A stretch of 15,744 nt of DNA from Lachnospiraceae bacterium (GTDB lineage: Bacteria > Bacillota > Clostridia > Lachnospirales > Lachnospiraceae): positions 1-15,744 of the forward strand of contig JAJQGR010000037.1 in assembly GCA_021200345.1 (NCBI GenBank), given 5' to 3'. Below the pieces are notes generated by a model that made no database searches, was not told the DNA's origin, and saw only the letters and a list, made by a program, of their open reading frames with translations. Of the stretch, positions 7,966 through 14,705 are shown piece by piece. The position numbers and the translations under genes were made by a program. Within the stretch, counting starts at the first letter, position 1, and every line of letters begins with the position of its first letter.

Positions 7966-7979
7966 ATCCCTTCCGGGAT
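7966..7979 (-). promoter_or_regulatory. Hairpin masking the comEA ribosome binding site
   Basis: In the minus-strand transcript, five bases ATCCC and their complement GGGAT flank a GGAA tetraloop of the stable GNRA class. The ribosome binding site of the comEA-like gene (GGAAGGGA) occupies the loop and the 3' arm, and the start codon follows 3 bases after the stem. The hairpin begins 3 bases after the stop codon of the solute-binding protein gene. A ribosome finishing that gene would open the hairpin, so translational coupling is a reasonable inference. The pairing is seen directly; its effect is not. Confidence 0.5.
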
Positions 7980-7982
7980 GGC

Positions 7983-9365
7983 CTACTGTACCGCGTACTG
8001 CGCTTTCACCGCGTCCTCCAGCGTGATCAGCTCCGACTCAATGCTCTCTCCCTCCCACACATTGCTGAAGGTATTTTCAAGAAGCATCCAGAAATTGCCG
8101 GCCGCCGGATTCTTGGGCAGGCAGGTACTGCGTTCATATTCCTGGGTAAAAACCTGCTCCAGCTCGGTGGTCTTTTCCACCTGACTGCTGGCGGAGATAT
8201 TGCCGGTATTGGCATACAGATCATCTGCGTACTCACAGGTCAGAAACCTTGCGAAAGCATTGGCCGCCTCCGCGTATTCTGTATACCCATTGACTACCAC
8301 CGTCTCCGTCACCGCCAAAGCCGCACCCGCCAGGCTCTCGCTGGGATCCGGAATCACACTGTATCCGTAGGCATATTCCATGGTGCCTTCCTGGGCGGCG
8401 GCTTCCAGCTGCAGCGCGTGGCTGGTATCCATAATCGTGAAGAGCACCTTGCCCTCCAGAAACTCCTCCAGAATACTGTCCGCGTCCACCTGCTCCGGAT
8501 CAATATAAAAGAATTCCGTCAGCTCCTGGAAAATTTCCAGACAGCTGATGGCTCCCTCCGTATTGATGTCCACATCAGAGCTGACCAGGCCGTCAACAAC
8601 CATCTGTGCGCCCACAAAATAATAGTTATAAAATACATCGTTGACATCCCATTTAAACAGAGATTCCACCGAATCCGGCGCGTTATAGTTGCTGGCCAGC
8701 GTCAACAGATCGTCCACCGTCTCCGGCACCAGATCTTCCACGGTCAGCACGGTGTCCTCCTGTGCGGCCGCCGTTTCCCCCGCGGTTTCTTCTTCTGTGG
8801 TTTCTTCCCCCTCTTCGGCTGCCGCTTCCTCTGAATCTGAATCCTCATCTCCCACCGGCTCAGTCTCCCCGTTGGCAATCTGCTGCAGATAGGTCTCATT
8901 ATAAACCAGCGTGCTGGTATCAAAGTAGAAAGGATATCCTATGATCTTATCCTCGTAGGTCACCGCCGTCAGCGCCACAGAAGAAAACTGATCCTCAATC
9001 TCCTCATCTGTCACAGGCATTGTCAGCCCCGCCAGATAAGCCTTTCCCAGGGACACGTCGCTGATCACGTAGATATCCGGATAACCCGTGCCGTCCACAG
9101 AGGCATTATAAATATCGTCCAGATACTCTCCGCTGTCCGCCAGAACAGGCACAACGGTAATCCCCTCGTTGCGCTTATTAAAATAGCTGGCCGCATTATT
9201 GTAATAGCTGGTCATGGAGCTGTCTGTATACCAGAAACGCAGCGTGGCCGGTTCCATCTCTTCCTCTTCCTCTTCGACATACATATCCAGGTAGGTAAAA
9301 GCACCGCAGCCAAATACCAATAAGATCAGAAAAAAGGCGAGCGTTCTCTGTATTCCTTTCTTCAT
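7983..9365 (-). CDS. Orphan extracellular solute-binding protein, membrane- or lipid-anchored
   Basis: A 460-residue protein of the ABC-transporter solute-binding family 1 type (sugar/oligosaccharide binders). Visible family features are LRFWYTDSSM near residue 42, a PDIYVISDVSLGKAYLAG segment (about 96-113), IIGYPFYFDTSTLVYNETYL (about 141-160), and the C-terminal AEAANAFARFLTCEYADDLY. The N-terminus has a hydrophobic helix (about 9-25). Cys20 could be a lipidation site, but Phe at -2 makes the lipobox poor, so an uncleaved anchor is possible. It is followed by a run of six Glu near 31-36. An unusual acidic low-complexity insert (about 165-205) interrupts the binding lobe. Its ATG overlaps the argD stop codon (ATGA) with an AAGGAA site inside argD, so it is translated together with the arginine genes. 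No permease or ATPase gene lies nearby. Ligand and partner are unknown; a role linked to arginine or to competence is only speculation from position. Confidence 0.8.
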   Translation of the reverse strand: MKKGIQRTLAFFLILLVFGCGAFTYLDMYVEEEEEEMEPATLRFWYTDSSMTSYYNNAASYFNKRNEGITVVPVLADSGEYLDDIYNASVDGTGYPDIYVISDVSLGKAYLAGLTMPVTDEEIEDQFSSVALTAVTYEDKIIGYPFYFDTSTLVYNETYLQQIANGETEPVGDEDSDSEEAAAEEGEETTEEETAGETAAAQEDTVLTVEDLVPETVDDLLTLASNYNAPDSVESLFKWDVNDVFYNYYFVGAQMVVDGLVSSDVDINTEGAISCLEIFQELTEFFYIDPEQVDADSILEEFLEGKVLFTIMDTSHALQLEAAAQEGTMEYAYGYSVIPDPSESLAGAALAVTETVVVNGYTEYAEAANAFARFLTCEYADDLYANTGNISASSQVEKTTELEQVFTQEYERSTCLPKNPAAGNFWMLLENTFSNVWEGESIESELITLEDAVKAQYAVQ

Positions 9366-10567
9366 GCCTGTTCCTTACTCCATTCATCCAAAGCCGGTTT
9401 TAAAATCGCCAGCATATCGTCCACATCCTGTTTCGTAATCACAAGAGGCGGCACAAACCGGATAATATTCGTCCCGGCGTTGATCAGCACCAGGCCCTTT
9501 TGCAGAGTCTTTTGCAGAATACCGTTCACCGGGCAGGTAAACACCAGCCCCCGCATCAGTCCCATTCCCCGCTGGCCCTCAATGAAATCATATTCCTCCA
9601 CCAGCTGGGAAAGCCTCTGCTCCAGATAAGCGCCAACCTGATTTACATTTCTGAGGACCTGCTTTTGCTCCATCAGTTCATAGACAGAGCAGACCGCCCT
9701 GCAGGCCAGAGGATTGCCGCCGTAGGTAGAGCCATGATCCCCCGCTGTCAGCGACTTTTGCGCCACCTTTTCCGTCATGGCAAAGGCGCCCACAGGCACG
9801 CCGCATCCCAAAGCCTTGGCTGTGGCCAGAATGTCCGGCTTCACGCCGTACTGTTCGTAAGCGTACATGGTGCCGGTGCGCCCCATGCCGCACTGAATTT
9901 CATCCAGAATCAGTAAAATATCCTTTTCATCACAGAGCCTTCGAATTCCCTGAATGAATTCCGGCTCAGCCGGGAAAATCCCGCCCTCTCCCTGCACCGT
10001 CTCCATAATAATAGCGCAGGTTTTCTCCGTCACCTGAGCTTTCACGCTTTCCAGGTCGTTATACTTTGCGAACTTAATATTGCCGATCAACGGTTCAAAG
10101 GGTTCCCTGTAATGGGCGTTGCCTGTGACAGAAAGAGCGCCCATGGTGCGTCCGTGAAAGGAATGCTCCATGGCGATGATCTCATGATCCGTGTGTCCAT
10201 CTCTGGTATAGGCGTATTTGCGGGCCGCCTTGATGGCGCCCTCCACGCTCTCTCCGCCGGAATTGGTAAAGAACACCCGATCCATGCCGGTATATTTCTT
10301 CACCAGCGCCGCCGCCCGGATGGCAGGTTCATTATAAAAATAGTTGGAGGTGTGAATCAGCTTATCCACCTGATCCTTCAGAGCGTCATTGTACTCTTTC
10401 ACCCCGTACCCCAGCGCGAAAACGGCAATGCCAGCGCAGAAATCCAGGTACTCTTTTCCCTCCGTATCATATAAGTGTACGCCCTCCCCGTGATCAAATA
10501 TCACCGGGAAACGATTATAGGTATGCAGCAGATCCTTCTCCGCCTGTTCAATCTCCTGATACATCAT
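9362..10567 (-). CDS. argD: Acetylornithine aminotransferase
   Basis: ArgD transfers the amino group from glutamate to N-acetylglutamate semialdehyde and gives N-acetylornithine, using pyridoxal phosphate. The 401 residues are the usual family length. Recognisable class-III aminotransferase features are LDFCAGIAVFALGY, the cofactor phosphate-binding region FFTNSGGESVEGAIKAARKY (about 99-118), SFHGRTMGALSVTG, the ILDEIQCGMGRTG motif with Asp222, the Schiff-base Lys251 in ATAKALGCGVPVG, and HGSTYGGNPLACR. In the phosphate-binding region the common GTEANE is GGESVE, a variant also known in related transaminases such as 4-aminobutyrate aminotransferases. Gene order with argB, argJ and argC supports argD. 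The start overlaps the argB stop codon (ATGA) with an AAGGAG site inside argB, and its own stop overlaps the next gene, so three genes are translationally chained. Confidence 0.94.
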   Translation of the reverse strand: MMYQEIEQAEKDLLHTYNRFPVIFDHGEGVHLYDTEGKEYLDFCAGIAVFALGYGVKEYNDALKDQVDKLIHTSNYFYNEPAIRAAALVKKYTGMDRVFFTNSGGESVEGAIKAARKYAYTRDGHTDHEIIAMEHSFHGRTMGALSVTGNAHYREPFEPLIGNIKFAKYNDLESVKAQVTEKTCAIIMETVQGEGGIFPAEPEFIQGIRRLCDEKDILLILDEIQCGMGRTGTMYAYEQYGVKPDILATAKALGCGVPVGAFAMTEKVAQKSLTAGDHGSTYGGNPLACRAVCSVYELMEQKQVLRNVNQVGAYLEQRLSQLVEEYDFIEGQRGMGLMRGLVFTCPVNGILQKTLQKGLVLINAGTNIIRFVPPLVITKQDVDDMLAILKPALDEWSKEQA

Positions 10568-11454
10568 AACATGCGCTCCTTTTCGGCGTCCGCCACGATG
10601 GCCGTGCCGATACCTTTGTTGGTGAAGATTTCCAGCAGCAGGCTGTGAGGAATCCGTCCATCCAGGATATGTACCCGGTTGACGCCGTCCTCAATGGCGG
10701 AAATACAATTCCCCAGCTTTGGCAGCATACCGCCGCCGATGATGCCGCTCTCAATCAGGGCTCTGGCCTCTGTAGCGGACAATCTGGAGATAAACGTGGA
10801 TTTATCATTGATATCTCCATAGAGTCCCTCGATGTCTGTCAAAAAGACCAGCTTGTCCGCTCCTACCGCTCTGGCGATGGCGCAGGCCGCGTCATCCGCG
10901 TTGATATTGTAGGTCTGATACTCATCGTCCAGACCCACAGGAGCCACAATCGGCAGAAAGTCCTTATCCAGAAGGTCAAATAACAGCTTGGGGGTCACCT
11001 TCGTAATGTTGCCCGCAAAACCGATATCCTGACCGTTGGAGTACTTCTTTTCCACGTGAATCATGCCGCCGTCCTTGCCGGTGACACCTACGGCCTTGAC
11101 CCCCAACTCCTGTACCATGGTAACCAGGCGTTTATTGACCCGGTTTAAGACCATCTCGGCGATCTCCATGGTCTCGGCGTCAGTGACTCTCAGACCGTTG
11201 ACAAAAGTGCTTTCCTTGCCTACCTTCTGTACCCAGCGGCTGATTTCCTTGCCGCCGCCATGTACGATGATGGGTTTGAAGCCCACCAGCTTTAAAAGAG
11301 TGACATCTTTGATCACGTTGCGCTGGAGGGTCTCGTCGCTCATGGCGGAGCCGCCGTATTTGATGACCACGATGCGGCGGTTAAACTGTTGTATATAGGG
11401 CAGAGCCTCAATGAGGACCTCTGCTTTTTTCATGGCGTCTTCCATATAATCCAT
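10564..11454 (-). CDS. argB: Acetylglutamate kinase
   Basis: ArgB phosphorylates N-acetylglutamate at the gamma-carboxylate, the usual controlled step of the pathway. The 296-residue protein has VVIKYGGSAM (Lys32, Gly34-Gly35) and IVHGGGKEISRW for nucleotide and substrate binding, the TDIEGLYGD segment, GGMLPKLGNCISAI with Lys246, and the closing NKGIGTAIV. An N-terminal helix (about 3-22, ending in EALPYIQQF) precedes the catalytic core. In the family this extra helix marks the arginine-inhibited hexameric enzymes that work with ArgJ acetyl recycling, so feedback inhibition is expected. The start at 11454 was chosen because a GGAAG ribosome binding site lies upstream; an in-frame ATG nine codons earlier has none. 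The gene follows argJ by 52 bases and overlaps argD by four. Confidence 0.95.
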   Translation of the reverse strand: MDYMEDAMKKAEVLIEALPYIQQFNRRIVVIKYGGSAMSDETLQRNVIKDVTLLKLVGFKPIIVHGGGKEISRWVQKVGKESTFVNGLRVTDAETMEIAEMVLNRVNKRLVTMVQELGVKAVGVTGKDGGMIHVEKKYSNGQDIGFAGNITKVTPKLLFDLLDKDFLPIVAPVGLDDEYQTYNINADDAACAIARAVGADKLVFLTDIEGLYGDINDKSTFISRLSATEARALIESGIIGGGMLPKLGNCISAIEDGVNRVHILDGRIPHSLLLEIFTNKGIGTAIVADAEKERML

Positions 11455-11506
11455 AGAGGGTTCTTCCTTTTCATTTATCATTTATCATTTCTGCTTTGGC
11501 ACCGGG

Positions 11507-12730
11507 TCAGGAGCGATAATCGGCGTTGATTTTGACATAGTCATAAGTCAAATCGCACCCCCAGGCAGTAGCGCTTTCTGTACCCATTTTCATGTCCACA
11601 TAGACGGTGACCTCGGGTTCCGAGAGGATTCTGGTGGCTTCCTCCTCGCTGTAGTCGGTGCCGGCTCCATTTTGATAGATCAGGATGTCGCCGGCTTCAG
11701 AACGGCAGGAAAGCTCGATCTTCTCCGGGTCAAAGGCAACCCCGCTGTAGCCCAGGGCGCAGACAAAGCGGCCCCAGTTGGCGTCATGTCCATAGATAGC
11801 GGCTTTGCTTAAGGAGGAGCAGATCACGCTTTTGGCCAAAATTCTGGCATGCTCTTTGGTGTCGGCGTTGACCACCTGACAGGTAAACAGGGCCGTGGCG
11901 CCCTCGCCGTCTCCTGCCATGCGTTTGGCCTGGGTTTCGTTGATGTAATGAAGGGCTTCGCAGAATTTGTCGTAATCCTCCCCCTTACGGTCAATGATAG
12001 GGTTATGCGCCTGACCGTTTGCCAGCACCAGGAGGGTATCGTTGGTGGAGGTATCCCCGTCCACGGAAATCATGTTGAAGGTGTCCTGCACGTCATTTTT
12101 CAGGGCTTCGGTCAACAGTTCCTTCGTGATCAGCACATCGGTGGTCACAAAGCCCAGCATGGTGCACATATTAGGATGGATCATGCCGCTGCCCTTGCAC
12201 ATGCCGCCCATGGTTACCTTTACGCCGCCGATCTCAAACTCCACCGCGGCCTCCTTGGAAATAGTATCAGTGGTCATAATGGCGCAGGCCGCGTCGTGAG
12301 CGGCGGATTCGGAGGGATCCTTCGCTTCCGCCAACAGCGCAATGCCCACCCTGACTTTGTCCATCTTTAACTGCATGCCGATGACGCCGGTGGAGCCTAA
12401 CAGCACACTGTCCGCCGGAATCTGAAGCGCGTCCGCCGCCGCCTGAGCGGTCTGTTCACACCGGGAGTAGCCCTCTTTGCCGGTGGCCGCATTGGCAATG
12501 CCGGAATTGACCACCACAGCATGGACGGCATCGCTTTCATCCACCAGTTTTCTGTCCCAGAGCACAGGGGCCGCCTTCACCACATTGGAGGTAAAGGTGC
12601 CTGCCGCGACACAGGGAGCAGCGCTGTAAATCAGCGCCATATCCTTTCGGTTCTGATATTTGATACCGGCTTCCACACCCGCGGCTTCGAAGCCTTTGGG
12701 GGCGGTGACGCCGCCGGAGATGATTTTCAT
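11507..12730 (-). CDS. argJ: Glutamate N-acetyltransferase / ornithine acetyltransferase
   Basis: ArgJ moves the acetyl group from N-acetylornithine to glutamate, which releases ornithine and regenerates acetylglutamate; bifunctional forms also use acetyl-CoA. The 407-residue length fits. It starts with the family's ISGGVTAPKGFEAAGVEAGIK, then NSGIANAATG, LLGSTGVIG, and GGMCKGSGMIHPNMCTML around the autocleavage site. Self-processing splits the precursor before the nucleophile Thr190 into alpha and beta chains; the residue before it is Cys189 instead of the more usual Ala. The C-terminal part includes SVDGDTSTNDT, SSLSKAAIYGHDANWGR and the ending WGCDLTYDYVKINADYRS. The start at 12730 was chosen because the conserved N-terminus begins there; an upstream in-frame ATG at 12799 adds 23 unrelated residues. 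The ribosome binding site is weak (AAAGAGAG). A 189-base leader with an inverted repeat precedes it, unlike the tight spacing elsewhere in the cluster. Confidence 0.95.
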   Translation of the reverse strand: MKIISGGVTAPKGFEAAGVEAGIKYQNRKDMALIYSAAPCVAAGTFTSNVVKAAPVLWDRKLVDESDAVHAVVVNSGIANAATGKEGYSRCEQTAQAAADALQIPADSVLLGSTGVIGMQLKMDKVRVGIALLAEAKDPSESAAHDAACAIMTTDTISKEAAVEFEIGGVKVTMGGMCKGSGMIHPNMCTMLGFVTTDVLITKELLTEALKNDVQDTFNMISVDGDTSTNDTLLVLANGQAHNPIIDRKGEDYDKFCEALHYINETQAKRMAGDGEGATALFTCQVVNADTKEHARILAKSVICSSLSKAAIYGHDANWGRFVCALGYSGVAFDPEKIELSCRSEAGDILIYQNGAGTDYSEEEATRILSEPEVTVYVDMKMGTESATAWGCDLTYDYVKINADYRS

Positions 12731-12777
12731 AGTGGTTTCTCTCTTTCTGAATATGTTGTTGCGGTTTCCGGAAATGT

Positions 12778-12836
12778 CATGTAAAAAAACACGGCTCAAA
12801 ACTCATCGTTAATCTTCGCCTTAGCTTTTTTACATG
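12778..12836 (-). repeat. Inverted repeat in the argJ leader
   Basis: Perfect 11-base arms, CATGTAAAAAA at 12778-12788 and TTTTTTACATG at 12826-12836, enclose 37 bases. In the minus-strand transcript the stem can be extended by a G-U and a C-G pair and, after a small internal loop, by GGC with GCC, leaving a loop of about 22 bases. A run of seven U lies in the 3' arm. The stem is AU-rich, so I do not call it a terminator. It sits about 48 bases before the argJ start codon, in the only long gap inside the arginine operon. It may be a processing, attenuation or stability element; this is inference. Confidence 0.45.
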
Positions 12837-12919
12837 CCATTTCCTGCTTGCCTGGCAATTTGCTTCACAATGTTTTGCAGCATATGCCGATTCTATGATT
12901 AACCATCATTTTCGGCGGG

Positions 12920-13378
12920 CTAATTGATGAACACTGTGTAGTTATCCTTGTTGAGGGCCAGGTCGTAGTAGTTTAAGTCGTCCCGGTAGATCCACTCCAG
13001 CTTGCCCCAGAACATATTGCCCACGGCATTGCGGCGGAAGGCGATCAGGTTGACTTTATTGATGCCCTCTTTGGCCAGGGCATTCACACAGGCTTCCACC
13101 ATGTGCTGGCCGATACCCATCTGGCGGTAGCTTTCCGCCACGCAGACATGGTACAGACAGCCCCGGCGGCCGTCATGTCCGCACAGGATACTGCCCACAA
13201 TTCTGCCCTCCGACTCCGCCACCACAGAAAGGCCCGGGTTTCTGTTCAGGAAACGGGCCACCCCCTCCCTGGAGTCGTCAATGGAGCGGATACCAAAGCC
13301 GGTGATGGTCTCCCAGAGGGCAAACACACCGTTGTAATCCTCCTCAGTCATGGGGCGGATCTGATAGTCTTTTTTCAT
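12920..13378 (-). CDS. GNAT-family N-acetyltransferase inside the arginine operon
   Basis: A 152-residue single-domain GNAT acetyltransferase. Visible features are the N-terminal IRPMTEEDYNGVFALWE, the central strand VVAESEGRIVGSILCGHDGRRGCLYHVCV leading into the acetyl-CoA pyrophosphate-binding motif YRQMGIG (R-x-x-G-x-G form, Arg85-Gly90), and the C-terminal NMFWGKLEWIYRDDLNYYDLAL. The pattern resembles the YpeA-type small GNATs. The gene starts 15 bases after the argC stop codon with a GGGGGAG ribosome binding site, so it is cotranscribed with argC and ahead of argJ. Short GNAT proteins are known to supply N-acetylglutamate in some bacteria, and the position here makes a similar role attractive. 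However, ArgJ is present, and an RNA/protein or metabolite acetyltransferase cannot be excluded. The substrate is unknown. Confidence 0.88.
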   Translation of the reverse strand: MKKDYQIRPMTEEDYNGVFALWETITGFGIRSIDDSREGVARFLNRNPGLSVVAESEGRIVGSILCGHDGRRGCLYHVCVAESYRQMGIGQHMVEACVNALAKEGINKVNLIAFRRNAVGNMFWGKLEWIYRDDLNYYDLALNKDNYTVFIN

Positions 13379-13393
13379 CCCTCATCTCCCCCT

Positions 13394-14449
13394 CTATGGG
13401 AACATGGGAACCAGTGTCAGTCCCTCATTTTCCTGAAAGCCAAACATCAGATTCATATTCTGTACCGCCTGTCCGGCGGCGCCCTTTACCAGGTTGTCCA
13501 ACGCTCCCAGCATGATCACTCTTCCGGTTCTGTCATCCACCACAAAATTAATATCCAGGAAGTTGGAGCCTTCCACCCATTTGGTCTCCGGAAGACTGCC
13601 TTTGGGAAGAACGCGGACGAAATATTCCTCCCCGTAATACTTCTCATAAACAGCCCGGATCTGCTCCTGCGTGGGGAGAGTGCCGTCCGCCTGAGGCTTC
13701 AGCTTCGCGTAGCAGGTGGAAAGAATTCCGCGATTCATGGGCACCAGATGGGGCGTGAAGCTGATCACCACCGGATGTCCCGCGGCATAGCTTAGCTGCT
13801 CCTCAATCTCCGGCGTGTGCCTGTGCGTGGCCACGCCGTAAGCCTTCATATTCTCATTGACCTCGCAGAACAGGTTGGGCAGCTTGGCCCCCCGCCCCGC
13901 CCCGGAGGTACCGGATTTGGCGTCCACAATCAGGGTATCTGTGTCAATCAGCCCCTCTTTGACCAACGGATAGCAGGTCAGGATGCTGCAGGTGGTGTAG
14001 CAGCCGGGATTGGCCACCAGCCGGGCTCCTTTTACCTGCTCCCGGTTCACCTCGCAAAGTCCGTACACCGCCTCCTCAATAAACTGTGGGGATTTATGTG
14101 CGATGCCGTACCATTTCTCATACACCGATACGTCCTTGATACGGAAATCCGCGGACAAATCCACGATCTTTACCTTTTCCAGGATCTTCTCCGTCAGAAG
14201 CCCCGCCAGATATCCCTGGGGCGTGGCAGTAAAGATCACATCCACCTGCTCTGAGAGCGCCTCCAGATTGTCATCCATACATTTTGCGTCCACCAGAGTG
14301 AAAAAATTCTGATAAACCTCCGCATAGGGCTTCTCTATGTAGCTGCGGCTTCCATACCACACAATCTTCACATCTTTGTGATTCAATAAAATACGCACAA
14401 GCTCGCTGCCGGCGTAGCCTGTGGAACCAATAATTCCGACTTTGACCAT
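13394..14449 (-). CDS. argC: N-acetyl-gamma-glutamyl-phosphate reductase
   Basis: ArgC reduces N-acetylglutamyl phosphate with NADPH to the semialdehyde, the step between ArgB and ArgD. The 351-residue protein is typical of the long-chain type. The Rossmann motif VGIIGSTGYAGSEL (4-17) is followed by FTATPQGY, VDLSADFRI, the catalytic ARLVANPGCYTT with Cys150, DAKSGTSGAGRGAKLPNLF, the ATHRHTPEIEEQL segment with His209 and His211, and VPMNRGILSTCYA. It starts 6 bases after an AAAGGA site and is the first gene of the long minus-strand run. Two predicted promoters and ARG-box-like sites lie upstream in the gap shared with argG, so ArgR repression by arginine is likely. Confidence 0.96.
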   Translation of the reverse strand: MVKVGIIGSTGYAGSELVRILLNHKDVKIVWYGSRSYIEKPYAEVYQNFFTLVDAKCMDDNLEALSEQVDVIFTATPQGYLAGLLTEKILEKVKIVDLSADFRIKDVSVYEKWYGIAHKSPQFIEEAVYGLCEVNREQVKGARLVANPGCYTTCSILTCYPLVKEGLIDTDTLIVDAKSGTSGAGRGAKLPNLFCEVNENMKAYGVATHRHTPEIEEQLSYAAGHPVVISFTPHLVPMNRGILSTCYAKLKPQADGTLPTQEQIRAVYEKYYGEEYFVRVLPKGSLPETKWVEGSNFLDINFVVDDRTGRVIMLGALDNLVKGAAGQAVQNMNLMFGFQENEGLTLVPMFP

Positions 14450-14477
14450 AATTTGTCCTTTCTGACAGTCGATCAGA

Positions 14478-14491
14478 CGGGATCAGTCCCG
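14478..14491 (-). other. Small hairpin near the 5' end of the proximal argC transcript
   Basis: The arms CGGGA and TCCCG are complementary over 5 bases around a 4-base loop. The structure would begin only a few bases after the predicted start (near 14494) of the proximal argC transcript. Such 5' hairpins can protect RNA, but no function is shown. It is not followed by a U-tract, so it is not a terminator. Confidence 0.35.
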
Positions 14492-14500
14492 AACATTTTC

Positions 14501-14529
14501 ATCATACTTGAATTAAAATAAAATTACAA
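14501..14529 (-). promoter_or_regulatory. Predicted proximal promoter of argC
   Basis: On the minus strand a -35 element TTGTAA (14529-14524) and a -10 element TATGAT (14506-14501) have a 17-base spacer. Start of transcription would be near 14494, giving a leader of about 45 bases before the argC start codon. The spacer region contains an imperfect AT-rich dyad bounded by CTTG and CAAG (14507-14510 and 14527-14530), which could also be bound by a regulator. Confidence 0.6.
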
Positions 14530-14538
14530 GGGGTTTAT

Positions 14539-14552
14539 GACACAGTTGTGAC
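14539..14552. promoter_or_regulatory. Operator-like palindrome upstream of the proximal argC promoter
   Basis: The 14 bases GACACAGTTGTGAC form a near-perfect dyad (CACA-GT-TGTG core with flanking G and C). It lies about 10 bases upstream of the proximal argC -35 element and downstream of the distal promoter. It does not resemble the TGCAT-type sites found further right, so a second regulator is possible. Seen as symmetry only. Confidence 0.3.
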
Positions 14553-14587
14553 CGACTTTTTCCTTTTTCATTTGATCCGCTTCCTAG

Positions 14588-14616
14588 TTTATACACCACA
14601 TTTTGCATTTATGCAA
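14588..14616 (-). promoter_or_regulatory. Predicted distal promoter of the argC operon, overlapped by an ARG-box-like site
   Basis: On the minus strand the -35 element TTGCAT (14616-14611) and the -10 element TATAAA (14593-14588) are spaced by exactly 17 bases. Transcription would start near 14581 and give a leader of about 130 bases for argC. The -35 hexamer is one arm of the palindromic site at 14603-14616. A repressor bound there would block RNA polymerase directly. Confidence 0.55.
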
Positions 14617-14637
14617 CAACTTTTTTGTTTTATGCAG
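14603..14637. promoter_or_regulatory. Putative paired ArgR operator (ARG boxes)
   Basis: The first box (14603-14616) is the palindrome TTGCAT-TT-ATGCAA. A second, weaker box (14624-14637) keeps a good ATGCA right arm, exactly 21 bases from the first one. Known ArgR/AhrC hexamers bind two boxes about 21 bases apart on one face of the helix. The classical half-site is TGAAT or a related TGNAT form; the TGCAT variant here is an inference for this lineage. Lying between argC and argG, the pair could repress both directions. Confidence 0.5.
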
Positions 14638-14676
14638 TTTTTATATAAACTTTTTGCATTTCTTTTGTTTTTGGGC

Positions 14677-14705
14677 TTGATTTTATAAAAGGAATGGTAT
14701 ATAGT
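14677..14705 (+). promoter_or_regulatory. Predicted promoter of argG
   Basis: A -35 element TTGATT (14677-14682) and a -10 element TATAGT (14700-14705) have a 17-base spacer. Transcription would start near 14712, about 40 bases before the argG start codon. An isolated TTGCAT half-site (14654-14659) lies just upstream of the -35 element and may contribute to ArgR control. Confidence 0.55.

Noticed and set aside
11469..11490. Tandem repeat of TCATTTA upstream of argB
   Set aside because: It covers only about 2.5 copies of 7 bases just before the ribosome binding site; too short to call a functional repeat.
12780..12850. Rho-independent terminator between the GNAT and argJ genes
   Set aside because: The U-run is inside the 3' arm of an AU-rich stem and the GC part is only three pairs, so it does not fit a standard terminator.
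13103..13795. Plus-strand open frame of 230 codons across the GNAT and argC genes
   Set aside because: It overlaps two clear minus-strand genes and shows no recognisable domain or ribosome binding site.
14590..14602. Plus-strand promoter for argG with -10 TATACA at 14590-14595
   Set aside because: The matching -35 (TTCATT) is poor, while a better promoter (14677-14705) sits closer to argG; the same bases form a stronger minus-strand -10.
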